The notes below the pieces were generated by a model. The model had not been told where the DNA came from, did no database searches, and saw only the letters and a program-made list of their open reading frames with translations. Shown here piece after piece: positions 12,201 to 23,399 of a DNA stretch of 64,000 bases (positions are counted from its first letter, which is position 1; every line of letters begins with the position of its first letter). The stretch spans positions 93,384-157,383 of the forward strand of contig CACRXP010000852.1 of NCBI GenBank assembly GCA_902702965.1, read 5' to 3'. The stretch comes from Spirometra erinaceieuropaei. Taxonomy: Eukaryota; Platyhelminthes; Cestoda; Diphyllobothriidea; Diphyllobothriidae. Position numbers and translations under genes: made by a program.

Positions 12201-12654
12201 TCCACTGTGATGTGGAAATAAAAATAACGTTCAAATACCTGCCCTGGGAGTGCATGCGGAAGTTGCAAAATCATTCTGCAAAAATAAAAAATCAAAATAT
12301 TTTGGAACAAGATACACTGCCTTGATTTTATTTATTATATATTGCCATAAATTCTATCTACCTCCCAAAAAACATATGTTTATCCATCCCCCCCATTGTG
12401 CTTCAGGCCCTTATTAAAAATACATAACCCCCATTGTCAGATACAAGATATGGAGCGGTTAGGCCGCTCATAGTTTGTAAAACTGTCAATGATTATTTTA
12501 CGCGAAATAAGAACTGCAAACATACCGATCGTTCTGTGCTGACCTTCAAACTAAGGTGCTGTATGCACTAAAGTGTATGCTCGGCCTATCGTCTGTAAAC
12601 TCGCGAGACCGCACCTGCAACTATAGCATGTACTGCAAGTGCAGATCTATTTAG

Positions 12655-12800
12655 TCTCGTTACTACCTGTCTTCTCTGAAGGTTGCTTCTTCTGCTGACC
12701 TGCCTCTTTATATCTTACATTCTGAGATCTTGTTGTCTGACGCCTTCGATGTAAAGCTTTTTGGCAATGATTTTGACAACACCCCTCCCGGTGCTGAGGT
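12655..12800 (-). other. Possible conserved antisense exon (unit A; identical in unit B)
   Basis: On the minus strand this codes KIIAKKLYIEGVRQQDLRM and meets GTAAGA, a donor-like site. The homologous place near 24060-24150 reads KIVKKTYIEAAKHKEV and meets GTGAGA at the aligned position. Several differences are third-position or conservative changes (AAA/AAG, ATC/ATT, G/A, V/A, R/K, D/E). This hints at a small spliced gene opposite the family genes, but the segment is short and I cannot build a complete model. The copy at 18420-18565 is identical to this one. Confidence 0.25.
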
Positions 12801-13402
12801 GTCAAAGCCAGTCGAAACTCGCTTGTCTCCATCTGCTGACTGAAGAAGTTATATTTCAAAAACTGCATGACATTGTTTGTGCTACAATGCAGTGCTATGG
12901 ATCTATGTTCGCCAGCATCCGTTGAATCTTCTGTAAGCACAGAGTCCTTTGGGCATCCGCGATTGTGGTTGGGCACATGACATTACTTACGGAAAATATA
13001 TTAGTTTTAAGAATCTGCAGGCAAAGGAATTACACAAATCGTTGCTCTCGCAGGATGAGGCTCATGTTAAGAAGCCCTCAGGGTAACGCTAATGCTTCAG
13101 CAAAGGTTCAGTTTTTGCTTAGACAACATCGCATGAGAATTCCGTAGGCCTTGCACATTCGCCTCAGTACCAATAAAGCGACTGCTAATCCGAGCAGACA
13201 ACTAACTAATCAGGATTCCTCGATGAACGACGGGAGTTCAGCAAAAAATATCAAATAGTTAGTTTAATTGTGTTATGATGTGAGCATTTGTAGCAGCACA
13301 TGAAATATGTCAGGCAAATAAAAAGTAACCAGTGCGGCTTTCCTAACCTGCGTTTAAAAATAGTTTCAGCCTATGTAGATGCTTTTGTAATTTCACTTCC
13401 AG

Positions 13403-13603
13403 GTTAACGGAGAAGTCAGGGAGAACAAAATGGCAACCGACTTCAAGGTTTGTAGAATAGGGTTTGTGCATCCTGGTCCAACTGTTGTTAGTTTACAAGA
13501 GTTCATCAAGTCCGACGCAGAGAGTATGGCTAACGGTGGGCTGTATTATGCAACATGTTTTGCAGCAACCTCATTTAGATCACCAACATCGGACATTAGA
13601 TGA
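13403..13603 (+). other. Open 66-codon segment after a good acceptor (unit A)
   Basis: A pyrimidine-rich stretch ends TTCCAG at 13402 and a frame of 66 codons follows (VNGEVRENKMATDFKV ... SPTSDIR, stop). The unit B copy is also open but five of seven differences change the protein, and the third version at about 24808 is broken. Probably chance, perhaps a worn exon. A TATAAAA lies at about 13621. Confidence 0.2.
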
Positions 13604-14689
13604 TGGTCATTAGCTTGCCTTATAAAAACTTGAGAAATTGGCACTCAGTACAGTCGTTCAGTAAAACATTCGGCTAAACGCTTGCATGCAGGGCAACAGT
13701 TAGTTATTTAAATAACAGTGCGCAGTCAACTGTGTTTTTGCAGCGTGCAAAATTCTCTTATACTTATTTGGACAAACTTGCAATGAAAGTTTAGACTAAA
13801 TTAAATCAACACATAGTAAAGTTTGGTTCTTAAATCGAATGGAATGAAACGCATGTCCGCCTCCATTTGCATGACAAAATGCCAGCAAATGCGATCTTAT
13901 TGTCGCAAGCTGTCCCTTGTCAACACTTGGTTAGAGGCTGCCGGCGTTCAAACGCAGGATGTTTGATCGCCCCTGCTGTGAACGTTGCAGTTCGATTTGT
14001 ATTTAGAAAAATAGCATTTAGATTAATTTTGATGTGTGTCCTCGAGTTCGTGAAACACGATCATCGGCATCACATACTATGTTCCTCCTATTCCACGAAG
14101 CATAACATGTTCTGTACCATAGGGAAATTACATCTTATTGTCTATATTCTGAGTGAAATAGGTCAGTGGAGAAAACACGAAGCCTTTTAGCCGGGTCATA
14201 CCATTCATCTGTCAGAGTGTGACAGCGCCATGTCTGGCGTGGAATTCTATTTCACTGAGGCCATTTTAAAGAGATCTGCGATTATGAGGTGAGCGCAACC
14301 GTCCATCATACTGAATGCTGTAGTTCTCGCAAACTTGACCCTCTGTTGCAAAATTCCAACAACTAGTAGTAGACTTTCTTAATGCTTTGTAGACACTAGA
14401 CTCGCTTACAGCAGGGCACCTCGTTTCATCCAGGAGTCTTGCTGGCATTGAGTCTAATGCTGACTGCAGTAAGTAAATTTCGCCAATGTAACTCTAAAAT
14501 ATATATTTAAATGTGACAAGTACCTCTCAGGTGTCCCCGCGGTTAGTTTCATTCCAAATGCCACTTCCAAAGGCGTGCGCATGTGCATAAAAAACCGTTA
14601 ATATGTAAAATACATTGGTAAACCTAAAGCTACATAAGGCTTAAATTGGTGGATCAATGTGAGTTTGACCGTGTCCGACATAATTTATG

Positions 14690-14947
14690 TGCGTGTTCTC
14701 AATGAAATATAATTGAACTATTAGGGACATCCAAAATCAATGAAAAACATGCATGCTGTTTAAACTGTCATTGTTTTGTAGGCAGCCGTAAGGGAGCTCA
14801 TTCGAAAGCCGGCATCCAGAGGTTGCTGCATTATTATATATGTATACTGCAGAAGTATCAGTTTTACAGCCCTACCTAAAAATCGTTTCGAATCAAAAAC
14901 GCATTTCGGAATTTTGGTTGACATTTCGTGAGTTAGACCACCTACTG
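14690..14947 (-). repeat. Terminal-inverted-repeat element, end fragment
   Basis: On the minus strand starts CAGTAGGTGGTCTAACTCAC and continues with AAATGTC, CCGAAATGCG and a GGCTTTCGAATGA block. The same series runs forward from 15330. Member of the family described at 33284-34270. Confidence 0.6.
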
Positions 14948-15039
14948 TGGTAGATTGGTACAGACCAGCCATGTTGCGAAACGTTTTAGATTCATGTAGG
15001 CTTGGGTCTCAAACTAGAACACTCACAAGCAGTCTCACA

Positions 15040-15325
15040 GCGACTGGTAGTGTAAATGATACCGGTAAAGACAAGGAAGATCGGAATGACCACTTCTGGC
15101 TTATTAGCCGTCATCAACCACTCATACACCACCCCAGGTGCGGATAACTTCAGATTCGATTTCAGGATCCTTAGTCATGGGGTTTGGCAATTACCCATTG
15201 AGCCGCGGGCGGTCGACCTGACGGTTGTGATTATGAAAATTGATTATAACAGGTGGTCGATTAGCAATTAGATTACGGAAGGAGTACTTTCCGTTATCTA
15301 ATCAATTGACACACATCTGTCACAA
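15040..15325 (+). repeat. RepX interspersed repeat
   Basis: Starts ACCGGTAAAGACAAGGAAGA, continues TTATTAGCCGTCATCA and ends CCGTTATCTAATCAATTGAC. A second full copy lies at 26805-27070 with the same order of blocks and the same end, and its start recurs at 31845, 32139 and (inverted) 32285. No coding capacity seen; class unknown. It lies between two inverted-repeat element ends. Confidence 0.6.
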
Positions 15326-15329
15326 TACA

Positions 15330-16082
15330 TAAAGTCGGTGGGCAAACTCATGAAATGTTATCCGAAATTCCGAAACACGTTATCGTTTCGAAAATATTAA
15401 CTAGGCCGGATTGTAAAACTAATTATTTTGCAGTATAGTTCTATAATCATTCAGTTACCTCCGGATACCGGCTTTTGAATGAATTCCCTAACGGCTGTCT
15501 ACAAAAAAAAATACTCTGTAAAAAATGAGAACTGAAACAACATGCATTTTTGCATTGCTTTTCCATGTCCCTAAAAGTTCAATTATATTTAATGGTAAAA
15601 ACGCATACAAATTCTGTCGGTTATTCGGTAAAAAACCACGTCTTTTTGAATTTACTTATCAAAGGAGGGACATAATTCGTTTTTAAAACGTTTCAAATTA
15701 CGGGACATTTAAATACCACGAAATTGCCGTTCATAGAACGTCATGTCTCTGTATTAACTAATGTGGCATGCAAAGTTGAGAATTTTACTCAAATCCACTG
15801 ACAAATGTTATGAACACCGTACTGTCTGCTCTTAATGCCATAGGGACATGTATGGTTTTCCAACGCCCTGTATTTTGGGAGTCCTGAATGCATAGGTAAC
15901 GAAATAGCGGGTTTAACATTAATTTGGATTTGGAAAGCTTTTTGAAAACCGAATTATACCCTTTATTTGAGTACAATATTGAACAAAGGCGCTGTTTTCT
16001 TATCGAGTACCCAAAAAATAAATATTGTTATACATATTTTTAATGAAATATAATTGAATGTTAAGGGGCACGGAAAATCAAT
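15330..16082 (+). mobile_element. Terminal-inverted-repeat element, interrupted
   Basis: The left end (about 15330, after TA) resembles the 33284 element. At 16030-16082 the reverse-orientation block AATGAAATATAATTGAA, also seen at 14699, marks entry into the right arm, which is cut exactly where the truncated LINE begins at 16083. No transposase recognised. Confidence 0.55.
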
Positions 16083-17711
16083 CAGTTCCTTGAACAAAAC
16101 CATCTGCTTTCCGATTCCCAGCATGGATTCTGCAAAAGCAGATCCTGTATGACAAACTTGCTCGTCTGTCTGGAACACTGGACTAGGGCTGTTGATAGAG
16201 GAGATATGGTGCATGCCATCTATATCGACTTTAAAAAGGCCTTCGATAGTGTGCCTTACCACCGCCTTATATCCAAACTCAGCCGTGCAGGAAAGTGAGG
16301 TAAGCTTCTGATGGGGATTCGAAGCTTCTTAGTCAGCCGCTCTCAAGCCGTCCACGTCAGTGACCAGCAATATGCCGAGGTTGCCGTTAGGAGTGGTGTT
16401 CCCCAAGGCTCTGTTCTTGGCTCTACACTGTTCCTCGTATACGTCAACGACTGCGCAAACGAACTGCATTCCATGTCGCAATGTTTGCCGATGACATAAA
16501 GATCTGAAGTACCGTACAAAGCGAAGTAGACGAGGCGCGACTGCAGACAAATCTGGACCAACTCGAGCAATGGTCGAAAGACTGGCTTCTGCAGTTCAAC
16601 GTAAACAAAGGCAAATTCCTATGCGTTGGCAGAACCAGTTCTCCTAACCGCACGGTCTAACGTCTGACTAACAAACCACTGGAAGAAGTCTACGCCCAGA
16701 AGGACTTGGGTGTATGGATCACAACCTCGCTTAAGCCTTCGCTGCAATGCTCGAAGGTAGCCAAGTCGGCGATGTCCATTATATACCTCGTCAAACGGGT
16801 GTTTTGCTCCTTTGATGAAGACTGCTTCGCCAAGGTCTTTAAAACTGTTATGCAACCTCATCTGGAGTTTGCTATCCAAGCATGGAAACCCTGGACCACT
16901 AAATACTTGGACATACTCGAAAAAGTTCAACGGCGAGCAACGAAGCTCATATCTGGGCAGTGATCACTACCCTACGAAACACGATTAGCTAATCTTGACA
17001 TCTTTACTTTGAGTTACAGACAGCTACGTGGGGACCTGATACAAGCTTTCCGCATCGTGCGCAATCAGGGCTGCTGCCTCGCATCTGGAGACTTTTTCGA
17101 GTTGGCGACTACGACTAACCTGAGAGGCCATCCACTCAAACTGTGTGTGACTGGTGCTCGGCTAGACACACGAAAGTTCTTCTTCTCCAACAGAGTGGCT
17201 GCAGCTTGGAATGCCTTGCCTGAGGATGTTGTTATGTGGGGATCCGTGTATACTTTTAAACGGAGGCTAGAACAACATTGGAGCGCGCACAACAATAACG
17301 CCGGGCTACGGCCACCTTGATAGCCAAGGTTGACAATTTAGTGTTATTACGATGCTACTTCCAACACTCAAGTAACATATGTTTATGTAATTTATTATTT
17401 TGGGCCAAGTCGCTCACCGCTGCTCGCATTCACCACGATGCCCGCAGACTAAAAACTTTTACTTATTTTCCTGTATCTTAGATGTGCTTCAACGTTCCGC
17501 TGCATTTAATCAACACATCGTTTTCATGTGGATGTAAGTGCTGTTAACGCATGACATTATGTTTCCATCTGTACAGTCTTTGTTATTGCCCTTGTATTTC
17601 TTTCAATTTACTTCCTTTCCATTTTCTCCATATAATTCCTGTGCATGTAACCAATAGGGATTTCAAAGTTACACACCTACGGTCCTTGAAATACATTGAT
17701 ACTGATACTGA
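16083..17711 (+). mobile_element. CR1-type LINE, copy 2 (5'-truncated)
   Basis: Begins inside the RT (QFLEQNHLLSDSQHGF) and therefore retains about 40 codons that copy 1 lost at its 10437 junction. From 16202 it matches copy 1, including the TGA after FADDIK and the GATACTGATACTGA end. Because inactivating changes and non-LINE flanks are shared, this copy arose by DNA duplication, not by a new retrotransposition. Confidence 0.85.
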
Positions 17712-17965
17712 AATTTGCATTTTATGTTGAAACCCGTGCCTGCAAGGGCAACTCTCAACTATTTATATGACAGTAGTCGGGCGAATAATTTTGGTTTCAC
17801 GGATCTAAAATATGCTAATAGTTCGAGAATCATCTTCGCGTAATGAATGCGAATTGTGATGTGATTTTTTCAGTTTGGAATACGACTTTATTAGAAAAAC
17901 TGGACGTTTTTTTTTCAAGCAGTCTTCCAAAACGCAGCCAGGATAAGTTGCACAGTTAACTAAAA
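17712..17965 (+). pseudogene. Secreted cysteine family, decayed third exon (unit B)
   Basis: Identical to 11947-12200, with the same frame breaks. It is a duplicate of an already dead exon. Confidence 0.8.
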
Positions 17966-19168
17966 TCCACTGTGATGTGGAAATAAAAATAACGTTCAAA
18001 TACCTGCCCTGGGAGTGCATGCGGAAGTTGCAAAATCATTCTGCAAAAATAAAAAATCAAAATATTTTGGAACAAGATACACTGCCTTGATTTTATTTAT
18101 TATATATTGCCATAAATTCTATCTACCTCCCAAAAAACATATGTTTATCCATCCCCCCCATTGTGCTTCAGGCCCTTATTAAAAATACATAACCCCCATT
18201 GTCAGATACAAGATATGGAGCGGTTAGGCCGCTCATAGTTTGTAAAACTGTCAATGATTATTTTACGCGAAATAAGAACTGCAAACATACCGATCGTTCT
18301 GTGCTGACCTTCAAACTAAGGTGCTGTATGCACTAAAGTGTATGCTCGGCCTATCGTCTGTAAACTCGCGAGACCGCACCTGCAACTATAGCATGTACTG
18401 CAAGTGCAGATCTATTTAGTCTCGTTACTACCTGTCTTCTCTGAAGGTTGCTTCTTCTGCTGACCTGCCTCTTTATATCTTACATTCTGAGATCTTGTTG
18501 TCTGACGCCTTCGATGTAAAGCTTTTTGGCAATGATTTTGACAACACCCCTCCCGGTGCTGAGGTGTCAAAGCCAGTCGAAACTCGCTTGTCTCCATCTG
18601 CTGACTGAAGAAGTTATATTTCAAAAACTGCATGACATTGTTTGTGCTACAATGCAGTGCTATGGATCTATGTTCGCCAGCATCCGTTGAATCTTCTGTA
18701 AGCACAGAGTCCTTTGGGCATCCGCGATTGTGGTTGGGCACATGACATTACTTACGGAAAATATATTAGTTTTAAGAATCTGCAGGCAAAGGAATTACAC
18801 AAATCGTTGCTCTCGGAGGATGAGGCTTATGTTAAGAAGCCCAAAGTGTAACGCTAATGCTTCAGCAAAGGTTCAGTTTTTGCTTAGACAAAATCACATG
18901 AGAATTCCGTAGGCCTTGCACATTCGCCTCAGTACCAATAAAAGCGAATATTAATCCGAGCAGACAACTAAGTAATCAGGATTCCTCTGTGAACGACGGG
19001 AGTTCAGCAAAAAATATCAAATAGTTAGTTTAACTGTGTAATGATGTGAGCCTTTGTAGCAGCACATGAAATATGTCAGGCATATAAAAAGTAACCAGTT
19101 CGGCTTTCCTAACCTGCGTTTTAAAATAGTTTCAGTCTATGTAGATGCTTTTGTAATTTCACTTCCAG

Positions 19169-19369
19169 GTTACCGGAGAAGTCAGGGAGAATAAAATGGC
19201 AACCGACTTCAAGGTTTGTAGAATAGGGTTTGTGCAACCTGGTCCAACTGTTGTTAGTTTACAAGAGTTTATCAAGTCCGACGCAGAGAGTATGGCTAAC
19301 GGTGGGCTGTATTATGCAATATGTTTTACAGCAACCGCATTTAGATCACCAACATCGGACATTAGATGA
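19169..19369 (+). other. Open 66-codon segment after acceptor (unit B)
   Basis: Counterpart of 13403-13603, still open despite five amino-acid changes. See that entry; probably not a gene. Confidence 0.2.
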
Positions 19370-20465
19370 TGGTCATTAGCTTGCCTTATAAAAACTTGAG
19401 AAATTGGCACTCAGTACAGTCGTTCAGTAAATCATTCGTCTAAACGCTTGCATGCAGGGCAACAGTTAGTTATTTAAATAACAGTGCGCAGTCAAATGTG
19501 TTTTTGCAGCGTATAAAATTCTCCTATACTTCTTTGGACAAACTTGCACTGTAACTTTGGACTATTTTGAATCAGCACATAGTAAAGTTTGGTTCTTAGA
19601 TCGAATGGAATGAAACGCATGTCCGCCTCCATTTGCATGAAAAAAGGCCTGCAAATGCGATCTTATTGTCGCAAGCTGTCCCTTGTCAACACTTGGTTAG
19701 AGGCTGCCGGCGATCAAACGCAGGATGTTTAATCGCCGCTGCTGTGCACGTTGCAGTTCGATTTGTATTTAAAAAAGCAGCATTTAGTTTAATGTTGATG
19801 TGTGTCTTCTCGTGTGCATGAAACACGATCATCGGCATCACATACTATGTTCATTTTATTCCACGAAACATAGCATGCTTTGTACTATAGGGAAATTACA
19901 TTTTATTGCCTATGCCAATGTTTTGCACCATTGGGAAATTAAATGTTATTGTCTATATTCTGAGTGAAATAGGTCAGTGGAGAAAACACGAAGCCTTTTA
20001 GCCGGGTCATACCTGACATCTGTCAGTGTGACAGCGCCATGTCTGGCGTGGAATTCTATTTCACTGAGGCCATTTTGAAGATATCTGCGATTATGAGGTG
20101 AGCGCAACCGTCCATCATACGGAATGCTGTAGTTCTCGCAAACTTGACCCTCTGCGGAAAAATCCAACAACTATTCTTAATGTTTTGAAGACACTAGACT
20201 CGCTTACAGCAGGGCACCTCGTTTCATCCAGAAGTCTTGCTGGCATTGATTCTAATGCTGACTGCTGTAAGTGAATTTCGTCAATGTAACTCTAAAAATA
20301 TATTTCAATGTGATAGGTAATTATCAGGTGTCCCCGCGGTTAGTTCCATTCCAAATACCACTTCCAGAGGCGTACGCATGTGCTTAAAAAACCATTAATA
20401 CTCAAAATGCATTGGTAAACCTGAAGGTACATAAGGATTAAATTGGCGGATCAATGTGAGTTTGA

Positions 20466-20506
20466 NNNNNNNNNNNNNNNNNNNNNNNNNNNNNNNNNNN
20501 NNNNNN
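20466..20506. other. Assembly gap (41 N)
   Basis: Run of N in the given sequence, at the end of a near-identical tandem copy. The number of tandem units is therefore uncertain. Confidence 0.98.
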
Positions 20507-21010
20507 AGGAAATTAATCAGGTTTCAGTTTAAACACTGGTTTTAATCCGATACGATTTACAAATTCATCTTGGCGGTGCACAAGCCTTTACTGTTTCTAA
20601 AAGCGTGCTATGTATGAGTTCATAACATTTTGCAGTGGACACAAATTAAACTTAAGTGCTTATATGAAGCATCTATATACAGACAGATGCGGTGTTAGGT
20701 AAATGGGCATTTTGCGACATAATAGTTTAATAATTACGACCTTGTCAAAACGGCAATCCAGTGGAGTGTACGTGAGCGAGTACACCACAATGCTTAACTG
20801 AAGATTTTACTGCATGTCCATATGATAACAGAGGATCATGCATTTCCTGAGTATATTGTGACAATGTTAGCTGGTATACCCTGTGTGAAGTGTGCATGTT
20901 AGGACTATAGGCACTAGTTCGATAGTTTACCGCAATTATTATAATTCCGTCCACCGGATCACTGCGTGACCTGAATGTGCGATCGCAATGGATGCAGTCT
21001 GGTATTATGC
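20507..21010 (+). repeat. Diverged duplicate flank (pairs with 28030-28510)
   Basis: Shares ordered blocks with 28030-28510: AACTGAAGATTTTAC, GATGTCCATATGA-like, GCTGGTATRCCCTGTGTGA, ACTAGTTCGAT-like, CACTGCGTG and GATCGCAATG. This is the sequence upstream of the intact family gene, so its second occurrence marks the start of a further, older duplicated unit that is cut off at 28510. Confidence 0.7.
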
Positions 21011-21905
21011 CGCAGTTTTTTGGCTTTCACAATAACTATTCAACCACAATTGATATCGCGAGCAGTATATTCTCGAATGGGGCTAATTTAGAAGTAGTTG
21101 TGTTATATATTTAACTCTGCTGATAGAAGCCAACATAAGAACCCTGTTAGATTCATATAAATATACTTTTGCCGGAAATAAGCTTACATTTATACGCTGA
21201 ATACTCTAAGCCGTTAACTTAGACAAAACATAGAGCATCTCTTTGTAAATGTCTGACACGCCAAAAAGCTAATACGACGCACGTAAACTAAATTAAAATA
21301 GGTCGGTAAACTCGACTACAAAATAAGAGGAAAATTTAAACAGCATAAGCAAACAAATGCTTGACAAAAACTATTTTAACTAAACCAGTGACAGATGTGC
21401 TTTACACAACCCGTGTTAAATCGTTACGTAAACACTACTGTCATGCATGTTCAAGACGGTTTTCCTAGGAATGGGGCTGAGATGAGGACACGCTCAATGA
21501 TTTTATGTATCACAGCAATTCACATATAACGAATACATCATAATAAATTGGCAGCCTAAGAGTATGTTCTGTTGTCTAGGAAATGGATTTCGTCATTTAA
21601 TAGGCAAACGATGGCAGTGAATATAACTATCTCTGAAGAGCACTCTTGATGCCTTTAAAATGCGTATCTTTCTTGTAAACGCCAGCATAGTGCTATGTGT
21701 TGTATAATGAAACAACGCATTCAGGGTCTGCCTCGGATACCACGACGTCAATATATTTATTGCGGGAATAGTGGCCGTCATAGTAATAACTAACTTTCAT
21801 TTAAGAATGTTTGCACAAGGCAAATATCGTATTTCAAATAATATCAGGGGATTCAATCAGTACAAGCAAGTCTGTACAGTATATGTGAGTATTATTGTCT
21901 CGCTG
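21011..21905. other. Upstream region of the family gene, nothing specific
   Basis: AT-rich DNA between the duplicated flank and the TATA box at 21912. Short unrelated frames only. Confidence 0.4.
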
Positions 21906-21911
21906 CTGGTA

Positions 21912-21919
21912 TATAAAAG
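21912..21919 (+). promoter_or_regulatory. TATA box of the family gene
   Basis: TATAAAAG lies 50 bases before the ATG at 21962. Transcription would be expected to start roughly 30 bases downstream of the box, leaving a short leader. Inferred from position only. Confidence 0.55.
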
Positions 21920-21961
21920 GGACGTATATGTCGGAGAGTTTATTGTTAGTTAGAACACGTC

Positions 21962-23135
21962 ATGCGTTTATGCCCAATGTTTGTGTTGGCGTTCGCGTGT
22001 TATGTAGGCGCCTGTTCCCTGCTATTAGGTAGATTGCCATTTTTAAATACTTTTGTGAAGTTGTCGTAAATTGGATGTAATTGCTAAGCCCTTATGCATA
22101 AAAAGCACGACAATTAGAATTTAAATTTTGAACATTCTGACCAAAACGAATATGAATGTTTCCTCGGAGGATTCACTGTCGATTGGAATATTCTACTTTG
22201 AAACTCAATGCATTTTCCGATAGAGGGTCTTATGTAGATTGCCGTACCGAATCCTGCTACGTCGCTTTGCAGCTTCGAAACGTAGTAATTATTTTATATA
22301 TATCGTTTCGTTTATTTATTATTTGTATTATTGAAAAAGCCTGACGAGGAAGAATTGAAAACATTCGTTCTTCACAAGTGATTCCAATAAACTACCATCG
22401 TCACATTTATTCGCTTTCAGAAAGAAGTCAGTGTCCCATGCAGAATAACCACGTGCATGTATCCGAATTCATGGCACGCTGCATAACGAGACTGTTTCCT
22501 CTGCGGTATGAGAAAAGCCGAAGCAATTTTCAGAGGGTTGATTTCTTGATGGAGAGTTTAACATCAACGGAAGTCATTAACTGTTCTGTTTGGCGGACGT
22601 TACGTGAGGCAAACATGATACAATTTCAGTGTTCCATTGAAGTCGTTAGACTTTTATTGAAGTTGGTTATAAAGGTCAGAAACGTGTGTTTTGAAGCTAT
22701 CGACATTATAAAGATTAAATTATACGTAAGTGATAAAGTTGTAATTATTCTGCCCTGTACATGCTATAATGATAATGTATCCCAACTGAGCAGACGGTTA
22801 TTACCTATGTAATCAACATTATTTGACTTCTAAAGGAGTGCGAATCTATGCAATCTCGAGACCTTGATGAAAAAACACACACGGACCTGCATTTTGTGTT
22901 GAAACACGCACCTGCAAAGGCAACTCTCAATTATTTATATGACAGTAGTCAGGTAAATACTCTTAGTTTGACGGATCTACAATTTCCTGACCTTTCGAAA
23001 ATCATCTACCGCATTATGGATGAGAACTTTAACATGAGTTTTTCAGCTTTGAATACGCCTTTATTAGCAAGACTGGACGTCTTCACTCAAGCAGCCTTCC
23101 ACAACAAAGCCAAGATGATTTGCACAGTTGGCTGA
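21962..23135 (+). CDS. Secreted cysteine family gene, member C (3 exons)
   Basis: Model: exon 1 21962-22028, exon 2 22421-22674, exon 3 22836-23135, about 206 residues. Introns start GTAGAT and GTCAGA and end TTTCAG and CTAAAG; phases 1 and 0. Exon 1 codes MRLCPMFVLAFACYVGACS, a secretion signal. Exon 2 begins RSQCPMQNN and has C-x49-C-x15-C with the donor exactly 14 codons after the third cysteine. Exon 3 has ATLNYLY, LQFP, KIIYRIMDEN and ends ICTVG-stop. The same phases, spacing and motifs in the genes at 41733 and 52492 support the model. Function unknown: probably an exported protein with two disulfides. A 3' AATAAA is at 23220. Decayed copies of exon 3 lie at 11947 and 17712. The first ATG is chosen because it gives the signal peptide just after the TATA box. 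Confidence 0.75.
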
Positions 23136-23219
23136 AATCCACTGTGACGTGGATATGAAAAAAACTGTCAAATACCTCCCCTGGACGTCTAAGCAGAAGT
23201 TGGCAAATCATTCAACAAA

Positions 23220-23225
23220 AATAAA
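23220..23225 (+). promoter_or_regulatory. Polyadenylation signal of member C
   Basis: AATAAA 85 bases after the stop codon. The same UTR block, CAAAAATAAAA, is kept in the decayed copy at about 12285. Confidence 0.5.
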
Positions 23226-23399
23226 ATCTTAAGATTCTGAAATAAGTTGAACCGCCTTCTTCGCTTTTATTTCATACCGCTACGAAACATATCTGACAAA
23301 TAACAAACTAATTTTCAGTATTCGTAAACGTGTACTCGATGCACCTTTAATACGAACAGTTTGATCGTATGAACGTATGACAAAAGGTGGCCCTCAAGG

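Larger units (their letters stand above)
10437..16201 (+). repeat. Tandem duplication unit A (5,765 bp)
   Basis: Sequence from 10437 onward recurs from 16202 at an offset of 5,765. The unit holds the 3' half of the LINE, the decayed family exon (11947-12200), about 2.4 kb of flanking DNA and then the inverted-repeat element and RepX pieces (14690-16082). From about 10612 to 13050 I see no difference from unit B; both outer stretches differ at several percent. The right half (about 12420-14660) is also recognisable, much more diverged, at 23400-26400. Confidence 0.9.
16202..20465 (+). repeat. Tandem duplication unit B (runs into assembly gap)
   Basis: Direct repeat of 10437-14660. Identical over about 2.4 kb (16377-18815), then several percent different. 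It also has a 50-bp local duplication near 19900-19960 (a doubled TTGGGAAATTA-like block) missing from unit A. The match is still running when the N gap begins, so its true right end is unknown. Confidence 0.9.

Noticed and set aside
13403..13603. Host exon in duplicated units
   Set aside because: Differences between units mostly change the protein and the third version is broken; no partner exon found.
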